NCBI RefSeq assembly: GCF_021018805.1
Contig: NC_086248.1
Location: 54,379,485-54,443,484, forward strand
From: Prinia subflava
Taxonomy: Eukaryota > Chordata > Aves > Passeriformes > Cisticolidae
Direction: 5' to 3'
DNA length: 64,000 nucleotides
The notes below the pieces were generated by a model. That model did not search any database. It was not told the origin of the DNA and saw nothing but the letters and a program-made list of their open reading frames with translations. Below, piece by piece: positions 36,070 through 49,204 of this stretch (its first letter is position 1; each line of letters begins with the position of its first letter). The translations under genes were made by a program, and so were the position numbers.

Positions 36070-36128
36070 ACAAAATCACAAAATATCTCAAGTTGGAAAT
36101 GAACCATAAGGATCATCGAGTCCAACTC
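36070..36128 (-). mobile_element. CR1 LINE 3' end fragment (reverse)
   Basis: The + strand reads acaaaatcacaaaatatctc, then aagttggaaatgaacc, ataaggatcatcgagtccaac. This is the reverse complement of a CR1 3' tail (the tcacagaat...ggttggaa...aggtcatc...tccaac pattern seen across bird genomes). Short and diverged. Confidence 0.8.
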
Positions 36129-37302
36129 TTTGAATTGTTCACTAAATGCTTTTGGTGAGGTAGATCTCTAAACTTGTATTCCTTTTGAATTCTTAATGCA
36201 ATTCACTTGTGGGCATGCACAACCTTATCCTTCATTAGCATATTAACATGCTTCAAAGAATTATGCTTTTGTCACACCCAAGAGTTTTTACAAAACTTTT
36301 TTGATCATAATATTTCCCATGAAGTTTCACTGAGAAATTATGTGTGGTCTATATGGCTGCTGTCGTGCTATAGCTGGGGAAGCAAGTGCAGGAAGGAAAA
36401 TGTTGGTACTTAGTTAATTTGTTTGGGATTGTTGATGAAAATACATTGCAACTAAAATCCCTGCTACATCACTTGGACAGCACTGAATTTTAACACAGGT
36501 TACATTGTTTGGTGTTGGGACATTGAGTCTCTAATGGAGGGAGTAGAACTGGCTTCTGTTACTTACCTTGAAATACAGTTTTAAATGATCCTTAATACAT
36601 AAAGTTTGACATTGCTGCTCTCTCTCACATGATACTGAAGATACACATAGCAAAAAAAATCACAAACCAGTTTTCTAAAGGAAGACAAAATTTTGACACT
36701 TGAAGCAGAATAAAGGTGAAGCGAGAACATTCCAGAGATTATTGGTGCAACACCTACTACTGATCTCTGCTGTTACCTATTAATAAAATTCTTACCATAA
36801 AAGCAGCTTCTAAAGTTCAACTCTGCTGCTTCTGCCTGGTGTTGTCAGTTTGGAAGGAATACTGAATGCAGAAGCCACCCCAAATCTTTCTGAAATTAAA
36901 TTTATTGTTTTATGTGGATAGCAGTTTCAATATAGATGGAAAGAAGAAAGTTGCTTCCTAGATTCTGACTATAATGCCAGATCCTAGTGGTTTTCCTTGT
37001 GCTTTGTATGATTTAGAGGACTATGAAACCATCACTGAAGTGTGGGTTGTGTTTTCTGTGGATTGTTTCAAGTTGTTAAACTGTAGTTTTCCAAAGGTTG
37101 TGATCAGACATGCAGAACAGCTGCTGTAGGAACATAAAAATCCTGCCTACACAAAACATAAAAGAACAACAGAAAAACCCCTGGCAGTAAGATAGCACAA
37201 CCATGCAATTAAATGAAAAATGTTTTTTAAATTATTTTGTTCTGCCCACAAAGAGCCTTAAATACACATTTTCAGAAATTCTGACATTACTAAAAGAAAG
37301 GC

Positions 37303-37343
37303 AGCTGCAAAATTTGTGCATAGGCTAGCTGCAAAATTTGTGC
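37303..37343. repeat. 24-bp-period direct duplication
   Basis: agctgcaaaatttgtgc occurs at 37303-37319 and again, exactly, at 37327-37343. A local duplication of no known function. Confidence 0.9.
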
Positions 37344-40300
37344 TTGCCAGTGAGCATTCCTGCAGGAGTGCTTTGTATTTTTCAAAAGGCCTTTTTGGCA
37401 TACAATGTTTCTTTAAACTGCCATGGGAGAAAAAAAAACACCTTTACACTGGGAAAGTGTATTAAAGAGATGGTAATAAATATGTATACTGGCAGTCTAA
37501 CAGTTTGGGGAGTCTACATCAGTCAGATATACCTGAAGAAAAGCCATCTAACTCCTGTGAAGTCTTGAAGTAATTGCCTTCAACAAGCATTCTAGTTTTA
37601 GTTGCAACTGGCCTTTAATGCTAAGAAACAGTTAATGGCTGCTCAGTGTTACCCCTGTTCAAAGTGCTAAGAATTAGAAAAGCATGCATTTGTCTCTGAA
37701 AAAGCCTAATTATTGGACATGTACTGTCTTTGGCTTCTACATGGCTGTGCTTTTAACAAGCACACTGTAAAATATTCATGCGTTTCTGTGTTATTCTTTA
37801 TGCCTCGTGTATTTACCTATTCTCATGCCTATAATGTTTCAGGATAGTTTGAGCAGCTCAAGGAAAGCAACTTCAAATACAGTTGAGTATTTCCAAAAGT
37901 CCTAAAAAATACAAACAAAGGAAGCCCCAAGCCAATGTTATTGTTTTGAATGTCTCACAACACACAACAGCCACTACACTACCTAGGCACATTTCCTAGC
38001 CTCTAGATTCTATTCAACATGTTGACTTTGTTTTTTAACCCAAATTTGCTTGCAAAGGTTTTGGAGTTGGTTTGGGGTTTTTTGAGGGCAGACTTGAAGA
38101 CACAAGAGAAATTTGAACAACTTGAGCCTAGAGCTCTGTGAGTTAAACCATGCCCAGCCTCAGAGGCAGGAAATTGCCACTGCTCTGCTCAGTGCTTCAT
38201 CAGCAATGGTCTTTCACATAAATATGTCTTTGCCTTCAAGACAATTACTGGAATTTCTACATAAAAGAAGTGGAATGGGAAAAAAAGAAAAAAGAGGAGC
38301 CTTTATGTTCTTAGCTCTGTTGAGTTATTTCTCTCTTGCGTGCCTTTCCAGGAATGTGTGGGACACAGCAAAAACAATGAAACAATGCACATGATTACAT
38401 TTCTTGAACTTTCAAGTGGAAAAAAATCAGCCATCTGCTGTCCTCTGCTAAAGGAGATACACTCAGTAGGCTGAAACAACAGCTACTTCAGCAAACTGAC
38501 AACCTAAAAGGAAATAGAAAAACCTGATTAATTTGTTTTCATAGATCACTGAGTGGGTCCACCAAGTACTGGTAGTAAAGTTTTCTGCCTTTGAAGATTC
38601 AGCAGAGCATCTGGGAATGATCCCAGCTCCCTATTACTCCCTTTTGCCATACAAGAGATTAATAAATTGTCAGATTCCAGATAAGGACTAAAATTGCCTG
38701 AAACCAGCAGGTTGTGGGCTTCAGAGCTATATGGAGTTGCTGGAGATTATGCCAATGCTGACTGTGCTGGGAGCAATGCAATACCTTCCCAATTCAAGAC
38801 TGCAAACTAATACACATTTACAAGGCACAAATATTTAAAACCTTATTTTAGTGGATATTTTGCATACAGATGTTTTTATTGCTGTTTTTTTCTCCTCACA
38901 CTTTCAATACTCTGCTGCTAAACTTCAAAACAAAAACCTCACATCCAGGTGTTTTAAAATTGTTTTAAAATTGATCTTGTTAAGTGTTGTCACTTTTAGA
39001 CATTTCTGATGAACAGTTACTCTGAATGAGACAAATCCCTCATTTAGACCAACTGCTATGTTGAAAAAGGTTGTGTTTTAAATTTTAAATACAAGCAGTT
39101 CTCAAACTCTTTGCAAAGAATAATTTCCCTTTTCATTCCGTTAAATCATACTTTCAGCTCTTTATAGAAGGCTTGTAAAGAGAATATATTTCTGGCTTAG
39201 TATTTTTATTTAGAATGCACAAGAAAAACTTAAAATGATAAAAACCCCAAACTATTTCTCCCATCTCTCTTTTATCATAGAAACCACCAGGAATGTCAGT
39301 TCTAGGCCTTTCCTTGTTCAGCCTCTGGGCAGTCTGAGATACCTGCTGAAGGGTTTCTCAGTTTATGCAAGTAAAATTTTTCATTGACTTGTTTCTGACC
39401 AACAAGAAAAGGGTACTCCATGCCTTTCATAAAAATACATTTTATCACAGGACCAGCAAAAGTCCCCAGTCCCCACATACACACCACCAGTTTTTAAACT
39501 TTTAAGAAGGCTTTGCAGTTTTCAGCTAAGATTTTATGAAAGCAAATAAAACTCTTCTGAAAATATCCTCAATGGATTTTTAACTTTTTCTTTTTCATTT
39601 TATTATCTGTATTTCCTAATGAGAAAAGTCTACCAGTTCTTCAGTCATCCATCAAGTCTTAGAGCATACATGTGGACTGAACTTCTGCTGCAAATATATA
39701 GAAAGGATTATCACTTTCACCATTTCATGCTTCATACCTGGGCACAAAACCATACAGACCTTTCTTCAAATATCTTAATTACACTCTTAAGGTGTCATGC
39801 CATGAAATTGAAACAAAACCCCAAATTATTCAGGTTATATATTTCTATAATGTTATTCTTCATACTCAAGAGTATAAATCATTTCTTCATGAAGTCTCAG
39901 GTAATTCTCAGTATGATCCATCTGTTTCAACTAAAAAAAAAAAAAACCCTTTCCTGTTCAAATTTAGTGGGCAACATAGCATAAAATGACAACACTTCAG
40001 AAATGAAAATATCTAATTTAAGCAAAGAAAGAAAAGCCTAGGGAAAAATCTCCAGCAGTCAGTGCTCTCATACATGTTTCATGCTCCCACAGGACCAACA
40101 TCATTCTTTAGCCCAAATTTAACACCCACCTCTCAGTTTTCACTTGACTATGGACTTGACTCTTCACCTATTTTGAAGAGAACTGCACAAAACTCTCCTA
40201 ATGCTGGAGTCCCCTCCTCTTACCCCATCCTTTTTTTTAAAGTACATTTGAGTACAAAATTAAACTGATGCTTCCTGCCTGCCCAGCATTTATCTATCAC

Positions 40301-43300
40301 TCAGTAATGAAGATAATAATGAAAGTAGGTGTCTAGAATCTCAAAGACTATTTTTTATGAGATACAGTATTATGAAAAATTCTGCAAGGCTGAATAATCT
40401 GCTGTGACATCTCTCCTTTCAAACATAATTTATTTTGACAACTTTGGTTCTTCTAGTTGGCGTGAGCAAGGAAGGCTGACTGGCAGTTGAGGCCCTGGAG
40501 TAGCTACATTTCCTGTGGTGTTCTTCATTATGATTCTGTACTGCAATACAACATGAATTTGATTTAAACAGCCAAAGGCCTCACTCTTTCACTGAGTTCC
40601 ATGTCAACAGAATGGCTCTCTGGGAAATGAGAAACTGCCCATCTCTCTCAATTGAGGGAATGAAGCACATAGAGAAACTTGGACTCCTATAACCACAGAG
40701 GCAGAGAGTGAGGTGAAACAAACCAGAGCCCTGTTCTCCACAACTTTGAATTATATGAAGTTAGAGTCATATTAAGCAGTGAGGTGCCTGGAAGTGTAGA
40801 CTGGCCTAAGCAGAGAATGATACCTCTGGAGTTTGCATCAGTTTAGACCACTCGAAGATCTAGGAAAGATGCAAATATTAAATGTTATTCTAGTATTTCT
40901 TATTTAGCACCTGTTCAAGAAACAGCTCTATTTGATTCCTTATTTAAAGATTCTGGGTTTATTCATTATTTGCTTAAGGGAAAGTCAATGCTCTTCTTAT
41001 TTTTTTTCTTGGTTTGTTCTTCATCTGCCTTGTGGACAATTATGTTGAGAGGGGAGTAAACTTTCAGCTGTAAAAAAATATTGCTGCTTAGAAACAAATG
41101 ATGCCATGCCAAACTGTTACTGAGACACTCATCAGACTAGAATTTCTGCTTCAAATGACCAGAGGAAACTACAGGCTGTCCTTCACTGTGTCTGCAAATG
41201 CCACCTCCAGAGCTCTTCTGGCCCATACTGTCCCACAATCCAAATTATAAGCCTGATCCATCAAGTGAACAGCAGGGCAGCATGGGCTGACTGTGCCAGC
41301 TACAAATAAGCAGCAAACTTTGTTCACTGCAGAAGCTGCAGACAGGCCTGCTGCTACCCTGGGTGTTTTGTTTCACTTAACGTCACTGCTAAAATCTTTC
41401 TTCCCAATTAGACTTAGTAGCTGTGCTGCAATCCATTACAGCACCCAGCATTAGGGTTACTCTTGATGGAATGCAGCAGAACCCCAGCTTAGGGAAAAAC
41501 TTCCAGACACATGTATTATCAAACATTACTAGCTACTTTCCTTTTCCACAAGAAAAGAAACACCAAACACCTGGAGCCACTAAACCCAAGCTGCAAGCAC
41601 ACCTCTTACATCTTTCTAATGGAGCTGCATCATCAGGAACGTGAAAAATAAACCTTGCACATCCATTCCCTTAAGCCCATTTCTTTCTGTTAATGGCTGC
41701 ATTATTGCTACTATCCAGACCATTTTGACAATCTGAGCAAATCTCCCCATAAAGTTATAGAAGGTTTAACAAAGGAGGTGAATTTAGCTTGAATAGCTGA
41801 TGAGATTGGTTGAGAATTCACTGGTACTGAAGCAAGTAGGAAAATCTAATAACTTCTTGACTGCTCTTAAAAAAAACACTGCCTTGTGCAAAATCTCAAG
41901 GTCAAAGGGTATTGTTAATATTCTACTGTATCTCCTCCAGGCCATGGACAGCTGGGCAGAAGAGTGAAATCCCCAGACAAAATGTACTTGCAACAGTGGG
42001 TTGCCCTAAATTATAAAACCCAGCTTTCACCTGATGCTGCACACAGTTGGAGTACATTGAATAAAAAGGTTACAACATGCACAACACTGAAATCACATTT
42101 CCATACAAGAGTAGCATTCATGCAGCCAAAGGGACAGCAGTGAAATAAGCAGGTCAGGAATGTCATCACAGCAGAGCAGAGAAAAAGGTTGCTACAGATA
42201 GGAGTAATTAATCTGCAAATCTGCACCAGGGCCAGATACAAAATAGCTCACTTGTGGTTTTCATCTGGCATTTCTCGTGTAAATGAAAGAACTTTAAAAA
42301 TCCCAATAAAATTCTACTCATTGTGTCTCTATATTTTGACTGTTTACTCTCCTGAAGATTACAACTATTCAACAAGCAGTTAATAGTTATAGGTCTGAGC
42401 AGGCTTTCAACAGCGTTTCTAAATTACTGTGGGCCAGAAAATCCAAGGTTGCTTCCTATGTTATTAAGTTGCTTATTGGCCATCCTACAAAGGGAAAACA
42501 GAGAGGGGGGAAAAAACCCTGTATGCAGACGTTACACTTGAAAATACAAAGTAAAGACAGCAGCATTGCTTTCTAGTTTAGTTAAAGAAGGGTTAAGCAG
42601 TTGCCACTGATCAAAATCCAACATAGCTCCTTTACACCTGACAGATAAGGTTCAAAGAGCTACGGTAACCTGGATGTTCATCCATACTGTAGCTCGAAGG
42701 CCAAGTTTGTGAGGTGCTAATACATTCACTGCAACACTGAGGCAAGCTTGGCCACAATGCACGAGCACACCGTTGTATACATTGTCAATAAGGTATGTTA
42801 TTTTAGGCCTCCAAGCAGTTTTATAAACTGAACTGCAGCAGGAGTGTGCTTCCAAACACCAGCTGGCAGTGGCATGTTGGGTTCCAAAGTCTCTAAAATG
42901 TGATTCCATAAAAGACATTGGATGTTGCTGCTGCTTAGAAACTGTTAAAAGTACTAGAACAGATGGAGAATTAAGTTTACCATTTAGCTGCCTAGTTCAT
43001 GGAAGGTCTTCTCTTCCCTGTTTTTGAAACTAGAATTTTTTATTGTTTAGTTGGCCTTTCTCTTTCCCATGGTGTTTTTAAGAAACCATTTCTCTTTGTA
43101 ATATTCTGCTTTTTGGTATATAAAAATTGACAGCTTTGTCTGGTAGTATTTTGCACTGATAATCAGATAATCAGTGACGTTAAGAATATTGACAGGTTTC
43201 TTTCTTTACAGATATACTATATTTTCAAAATTTTAAAAATTCTTAATTACAAATCAAAAACTGTTTGTCTACCTGATTTTTCTACCTTTTATTATGTGGC

Positions 43301-44325
43301 TGATCTGAGGCAATTAAGGAAGCAAAATAATTCTTTTCCTGTACCATGAGGGATACTGTTGAAAGATGTGTGGATGGCCCTAATTCTAGAGTAAACAATC
43401 TCACTGCAAAGAAAACCCCAAACCACCGAAAGCCTCCACCTCATGGCAGAAAGAGCTTGAAGAGGGTGCCTAGTTCACTCTCATATTTGCAGAGCAATGG
43501 CCTAGGCAGTATTCTCCCCTTTTTACTTGTGCACAAGGTTTCTCCTGTGATGATGTCTTTCCCTCACAGGCACCAGTGCCCCATGCCTGTACTTGGCAAG
43601 TGTTCCAGTGAGTGGGAGACCAAGGAGCAGAGGAAGAAGAGATGGGTGTGCAAGGATTCTTCTCCTCTTTTTTAATTTAGTAATTCCAACTTTGGAGAGA
43701 TTTCTCTCTCCTGAGCCAGTTCAAGACAGCAGACATAACAAGCACTTGAGCTCTGTAGCTGGCTAAATGCAAGCACACTTAAGAAAAGGGCAATTTTACA
43801 GTCCTGCTTCATTTATCAAACCTGACATGTACTGCACATTATGATTTCCATGTAATGGTTTGACTGTAAATTTAGCCTCAGCAAGATCCTTTTACATGCG
43901 TTCAAACTAATTTACCTCTTGCTGATCGAGTCCTAAGTTGTAATTTGCTTAAATGCTGAGCCTAAATTGACTAAATCAAATGCATTTGCGCAAACTCAAT
44001 AAACAGAACCATTACCCACAGAAATAAGCAACTCTCCTAAGAGCATCAAATGCTTCCTTACAGTGGAAGAGCTGGCTCAGGAGCCAACCACCACTCCAGC
44101 TAATGGCCCTGTTTCTCCCTCTATTTCATTAGCCAGTCTGAGGGCTCTAATGTTTTTTCCCCTCTAAATGGAAGGGCAAGAGGCATTCATAGCTTTATCA
44201 AGTACTGCAACCAAAGCAACTAAAGCTCATTTTCCAGTGTAATGAAAAGGCACCACAGTGAATAAAGATACATTTGAATGTCCCTGTTAATGCATATGTT
44301 AGCTAGGCCAAAAGTCTCAGTCCCA

Positions 44326-44355
44326 AAGATCTCAACCACAAAGATCTCAATCACC
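44326..44355. repeat. 15-bp tandem duplication
   Basis: Two near-identical copies of caaagatctcaaccac/caaagatctcaatcac, side by side. Local replication slippage is the simple explanation. Confidence 0.8.
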
Positions 44356-46823
44356 CAGTGTATGGGATCCATCTGCAGAAAAGGTCACAAAATCATTGTG
44401 TCACCACACATTTTATACAGCAATGCAAATACAGCTGAGTCAAACTGACCTGCATCTGACTTGGTACTTAGAAAGGAATATTGATTTGCAATTGTAAAAT
44501 TTAAAAAATTAACGCACTGGCATCAGGCAAGAGGGCATTCACCCTCTTTATGAAGGGTGCCCAAACCAGAATTCACCCAAAAGGGATTGAAGGCTCTGAG
44601 CTACTGTACCAGAGCCTACCTCCAGTATTTCACTATTTTAAATTTATTCAGTGGCTTTCTAATTTAAATACAATGGTGGCAAACATAATGGAAGCCGGGA
44701 TCTAGTACTTGACAACATCTTAAGAAAATCTCTGTTGGATTAAAAGTATTTCAAGCTTTGTGGGCATTGGGAATGAGAACTGAGTGGCAGATAGTACACC
44801 TCACATATCAATGGCTGTTCTGATATGGAAAATTATTACTGCAGGGCAGTACTAGCTAGACTGAGTATTCTCACTAGAACTTACTGCCATGATCACACCT
44901 TCAAGCTATGAAGCAAGGGAAGTTAAGCATCCAAGTTCATTCTGAGCTACAACTCAAACTTTGTGTATCTATTCATCACGAAGAAAAAAATTCTTACCAA
45001 AATAGTAAGGCAATTAAACATTTGTTTGCTGTTATGTGTAAAATAAATATACAGCCAGAACTGAAAGTCTTAAACATGCAGACTAATTTTGGTAATGACT
45101 GCCAAGCTTTAAATACAAAACAGTAACAAATCACAGTGTTTATTAAGTACCTGTCTTTAAGATGCTTTAGGAATATTAACTCATCTTTTTTCTATTAATA
45201 ACCAAACATCATAATTTGGACTTACTACAAAGACCATACCTGTGGCAAACCCATAAAGAAAGGAAATTAAGTTACCAGTGCAATAACAACACCGTTCTAT
45301 TTTATATGTTTGCCCCTTGAAACTTCTGCCTTCAGTTTCCTGTCTGCTAATTTCCACACAAAAAAGCAAAACCTCTTTTGTGATTTCCAAGATAAAATGT
45401 CAAGGAATTATGTACAGATCTACAAAGACAGATTTTCCTCAGACATGCCTGAGCAGCTGTGGTGCTGCTGCATACAGATTGGCTCTGAACAGCAACAGCA
45501 ATAATAAGGAGTGTCCTGTGACTGAAATTATTCAATACTCCTTGGGTTATCCACTCTCCCTAGTGCAGCTGACAAGAATGTGAGGGGTCTAGGAATTACC
45601 AGTGCTTTGTAACTATTATTAGTTTTTAAAATATTTCTGTTGAGCATTAATGCACATCCTTTCTTGGTAATAGAAAAAAATTGCCAAAAGGCAACACTTC
45701 TTATAAAGGTTTTGTGTATGTGGCCAATCTTTTGTATGACAGGTCCTTGCCCCACAGCTGAGATTAAAAAAAAGGAGGAGAAGAACACTGCAAAGGCAGG
45801 TGGGTGAGAGAACAGGAGGCAAGGCCAACTTTGAGTAACAGCAGAGAAAACTTTATGAAAGTATCTCTTCAAATAGCAGCCTTTGAGGGAATTCTGTCTG
45901 GTGGGCTGAAACTGTAGACTGTAAACACTAAAATTAGGAAGTTTGCACACATCTCCTCCATTATTTTGTTTATTAAGTTTGCAGTTAATAATTGCTATGC
46001 CTGACTTGTGTAAAAAAGGCACAAAAATACCAATCAGGCCACTCAGCAAGATTCTTCCTTGGTAAATGAGGGAGGACAGGATTTCTAAATAATGCGAGTA
46101 GAATTTCCTGGGTCTAGGTCCTGGTATCTTTAGTGACTTAAGACTTCTTAAGAAATTGCACTACTCTTCTATACTGAGCTTTCCTTTTATTTTTCATTGT
46201 CTTTACATGGAAAGCATAGTCCAGTAAATAGTATACTAGAACATATACCCTGGAACAGATCCAGGATTAATCACATCTTTCACAGACCCATGTCTCAAAG
46301 ACTAAATTCTGGATATATGCCATTTGCAATTAGGACAGCTTGGGCACTAGAGGAATTCACACATTAAGTTGCTGTATCCTAAGGAAAAAAGTGATGTAAA
46401 GAACCAGCAAAGCCATTAAAAAGCAGTGTTGCTTTAATAATAGTGCAGCCAGAGGTTTATCAAAATCCATCAGCTGTTGTTCTGTCCTTTACAGAAAACC
46501 AGTAACCACTCTCAGAAGTCCCCTGTCCAAAACCAACTCACCTGAAGCACAAAGGGTGTTATAGATCTAGAAAACAAAAATGAGCTGTAGTGTTCTAATC
46601 ACTTCCTTTTCTCCTCAAGAGTATATGCCACTGGCATTACCTTGCCTATTGGAGCCTAAAGTGCTGTGTGATCTACAACTACATCATGAGGCTGGAAATT
46701 GCTAAAGGAGCATATTCTGTAGCTGTGATGCATCTATCAGACAAGGCACTCAAATACATCTTCAAAAATCACCATCTCATCAAAGAGATGATATAGCTGC
46801 AGATTTAAGGAGGTTGAAACCAG

Positions 46824-46880
46824 GGAGGGTGTGTGGGAGTGAGGGGGAAAGTGAGTGAGGGGGGGGTGTGTGTGTGTGTA
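46824..46880. repeat. G/T-rich simple repeat
   Basis: Runs of (GT)n and G, including gggggggtgtgtgtgtgtgt. Simple sequence. Confidence 0.85.
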
Positions 46881-49188
46881 CTGTTTCTTCCTTCTGGACT
46901 GCTGCCAACACTGTGATTACCATGCTGTCATCAGTTGCACAGGCTCTTCAAGCACATAGATATCACATAAAAATGTAACCTCATATGACACAAAAATTAA
47001 ATATAACCTCATGTTCCCCTTTCCAGGAAGACAGCTGCCAACCAAGTGACTCCAAAGAAGGCTTACATACCCCACAAACCCTCTTACACTGGTACAGTAC
47101 ATAGCGATGTCGGCTTAAAAAACAAAATTAATTAAATCCCATTCAGCCCCTCTCTTTCCTCATGTGCCTTCCCTCAAAACCAGACATCCGTGTCTACAGC
47201 AACAAACAAGAACAAACTCATTTAGCCATGGTGCATGTTCTTCATTTTTCACAGCAGTTACACATACACACACTGTCAGTCTGTCTCTTGCTGATCTGCC
47301 TATGGTTAGTGCTGTTCCAAAGTAAGAAACAGAATAAATATTCATCACTCACTCCCTTGCCTTGAAGCCCATTTAGTGTGACTGGAGAGGCAAGGGCATG
47401 GAGGAGTCAGCCATTGTAGCAGTACAGCTACAATCATTATCTTCACAGCTAATGAGCAACGGCATTAAGGAACTGGTGTTTTTTCCTAGTTGGCTTCTTT
47501 CACTGTAAAGGAGACAGCATTTTTTCACATTGTCTCCAGACCCAATTTGAAGGAGCTGATGAAGAACTAGTGTCCCTCCAAGGCAATGATGCAATTAGAG
47601 GAAACACTGTGGAATGAAATAAAGAGGTAAATATATTGGAATTAATTCACTGTGAGCAAGACTCCAGTCAGTAGCAACCATTGTATTACTGCCTTTCTAA
47701 ATTGTCCTCTTGCAGTTCACCAACAGACACTCTATCCAATCCCCCTATTTTGTTCTAAGAGCTTGTTTAAAGCAATGCCAGCTGACTAAAGCACAATTGT
47801 TGTATGTACAGCACATGTTAAGCTTGTCACAGTGCTTCCTTCTCTGGAAGCATCAGAGGCGGGATTAGGATGTGACTGTGCAGCCAGGCACTGCACAGCT
47901 TGGGTCTTACCCACCTGCAAGAAACACAGTCTGGTTTCTCCCTCCTCTGCCAAGGGGGATTGCTAGATCAAGCTCTCCTTCTTAGTTATCAATAACAAAA
48001 AATCAAACACTGTTTAGCCCCTTCAGAGGGAGGGGGAAATCCATTTTGTGTCTGATACACAGAATGCAAGCCTTGTCTATCTGCCTCTCTGAGCTAGCTC
48101 AGACTTGGAGCAAGGGAGTAGGCAAAATGCTGGCACTTCTCCAAGTGCACTGCAACAAAGCCAAAGCCACAACAAACAAGATGGAACTGAAACATCATTT
48201 CCTCCATTCCACAGATGCTCAGGACCAGGCTTTATCCTCCGATTTGTAACTGGGTGGCACCAGTGTGAGGGGGAAAAGGTCAACAGGTCCTTCCATTGAT
48301 TTTCTCCCTGGAGAGCCTTTACTGGTGCCACCACTTTCCCAAAGCCTGGGACTCCAGGTAAGTCTCCTGATCACCTGGAAAAGCTATCCTGGTTGGTTAG
48401 AAGTGGGGGGAGATGAAAGTGATATGGGAGTGGTTCAGTGTTCTGGGTACATTAAACTTCTTTATTCCAGCATATAATGGAGAAGATTCATCTTTCAGCA
48501 TCAAAATGATTGACATTTCTGTTTCCACCCTCTCTGTCACCAAAGAAACACAATTCAGCACACCCACAGTGGTTTCATTCATGGATCCAAGACTGTGCAA
48601 GGTTTTTCATAAACAACTACTGACTGTGACTGCCTACTACTGACTGAGGATCTAGAGATCCTCAGCTTGGGACACAGCAAGAAGTGTCAATTAAAAAACA
48701 GCAAGAAAACACACTCATCTGGGGCCTGCTCAGCTGAAAACCCAAGTCCTTCTGAGGTGCCCTGCTTTGGAGACCAAGTGCCCAAGTTTAATTACCACTC
48801 ACACTCTGCAAATTCAGACAGTTTGAGAGATGGATATGCTTGCCATATAATCCTACAGCAAGGTTCCCTGCTTCATTCTTCTGACAAATTTCTGTGCATG
48901 TCAGTTTGCATTAATATCATCAAATTAGCTATATTTCTCCAATATTTCTGCAAACAGACTGCCAAAATATACTCACAAGCCCAGTGGAAGGGGTACTTAG
49001 AACCCAGAAAATAATAGTGGAAAATAAGAAACTATTTTCTCGATTATAAACATGCAGGAGTGAAAGTTTTGAACAATTCATTAGTCCTCACATACAGTTA
49101 TTTTAGGTAAAAGAGAATTAAATTATTTTCTAACGAGAAAGAAAGTTGTTCTGCTTGACAAGGTAGTAATGAGTAGTGGCTCTTTTAT

Positions 49189-49204
49189 TGCTGCTGCTGC
49201 TGCT
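49189..49204. repeat. (TGC)5 microsatellite
   Basis: About five uninterrupted TGC units in intergenic DNA. Confidence 0.85.

Noticed and set aside
42652..42918. 88-codon - strand frame in a slightly GC-richer patch, considered as an exon of a neighbouring gene
   Set aside because: No splice sites fit, and the protein matches neither RhoGAP nor any other family I know.
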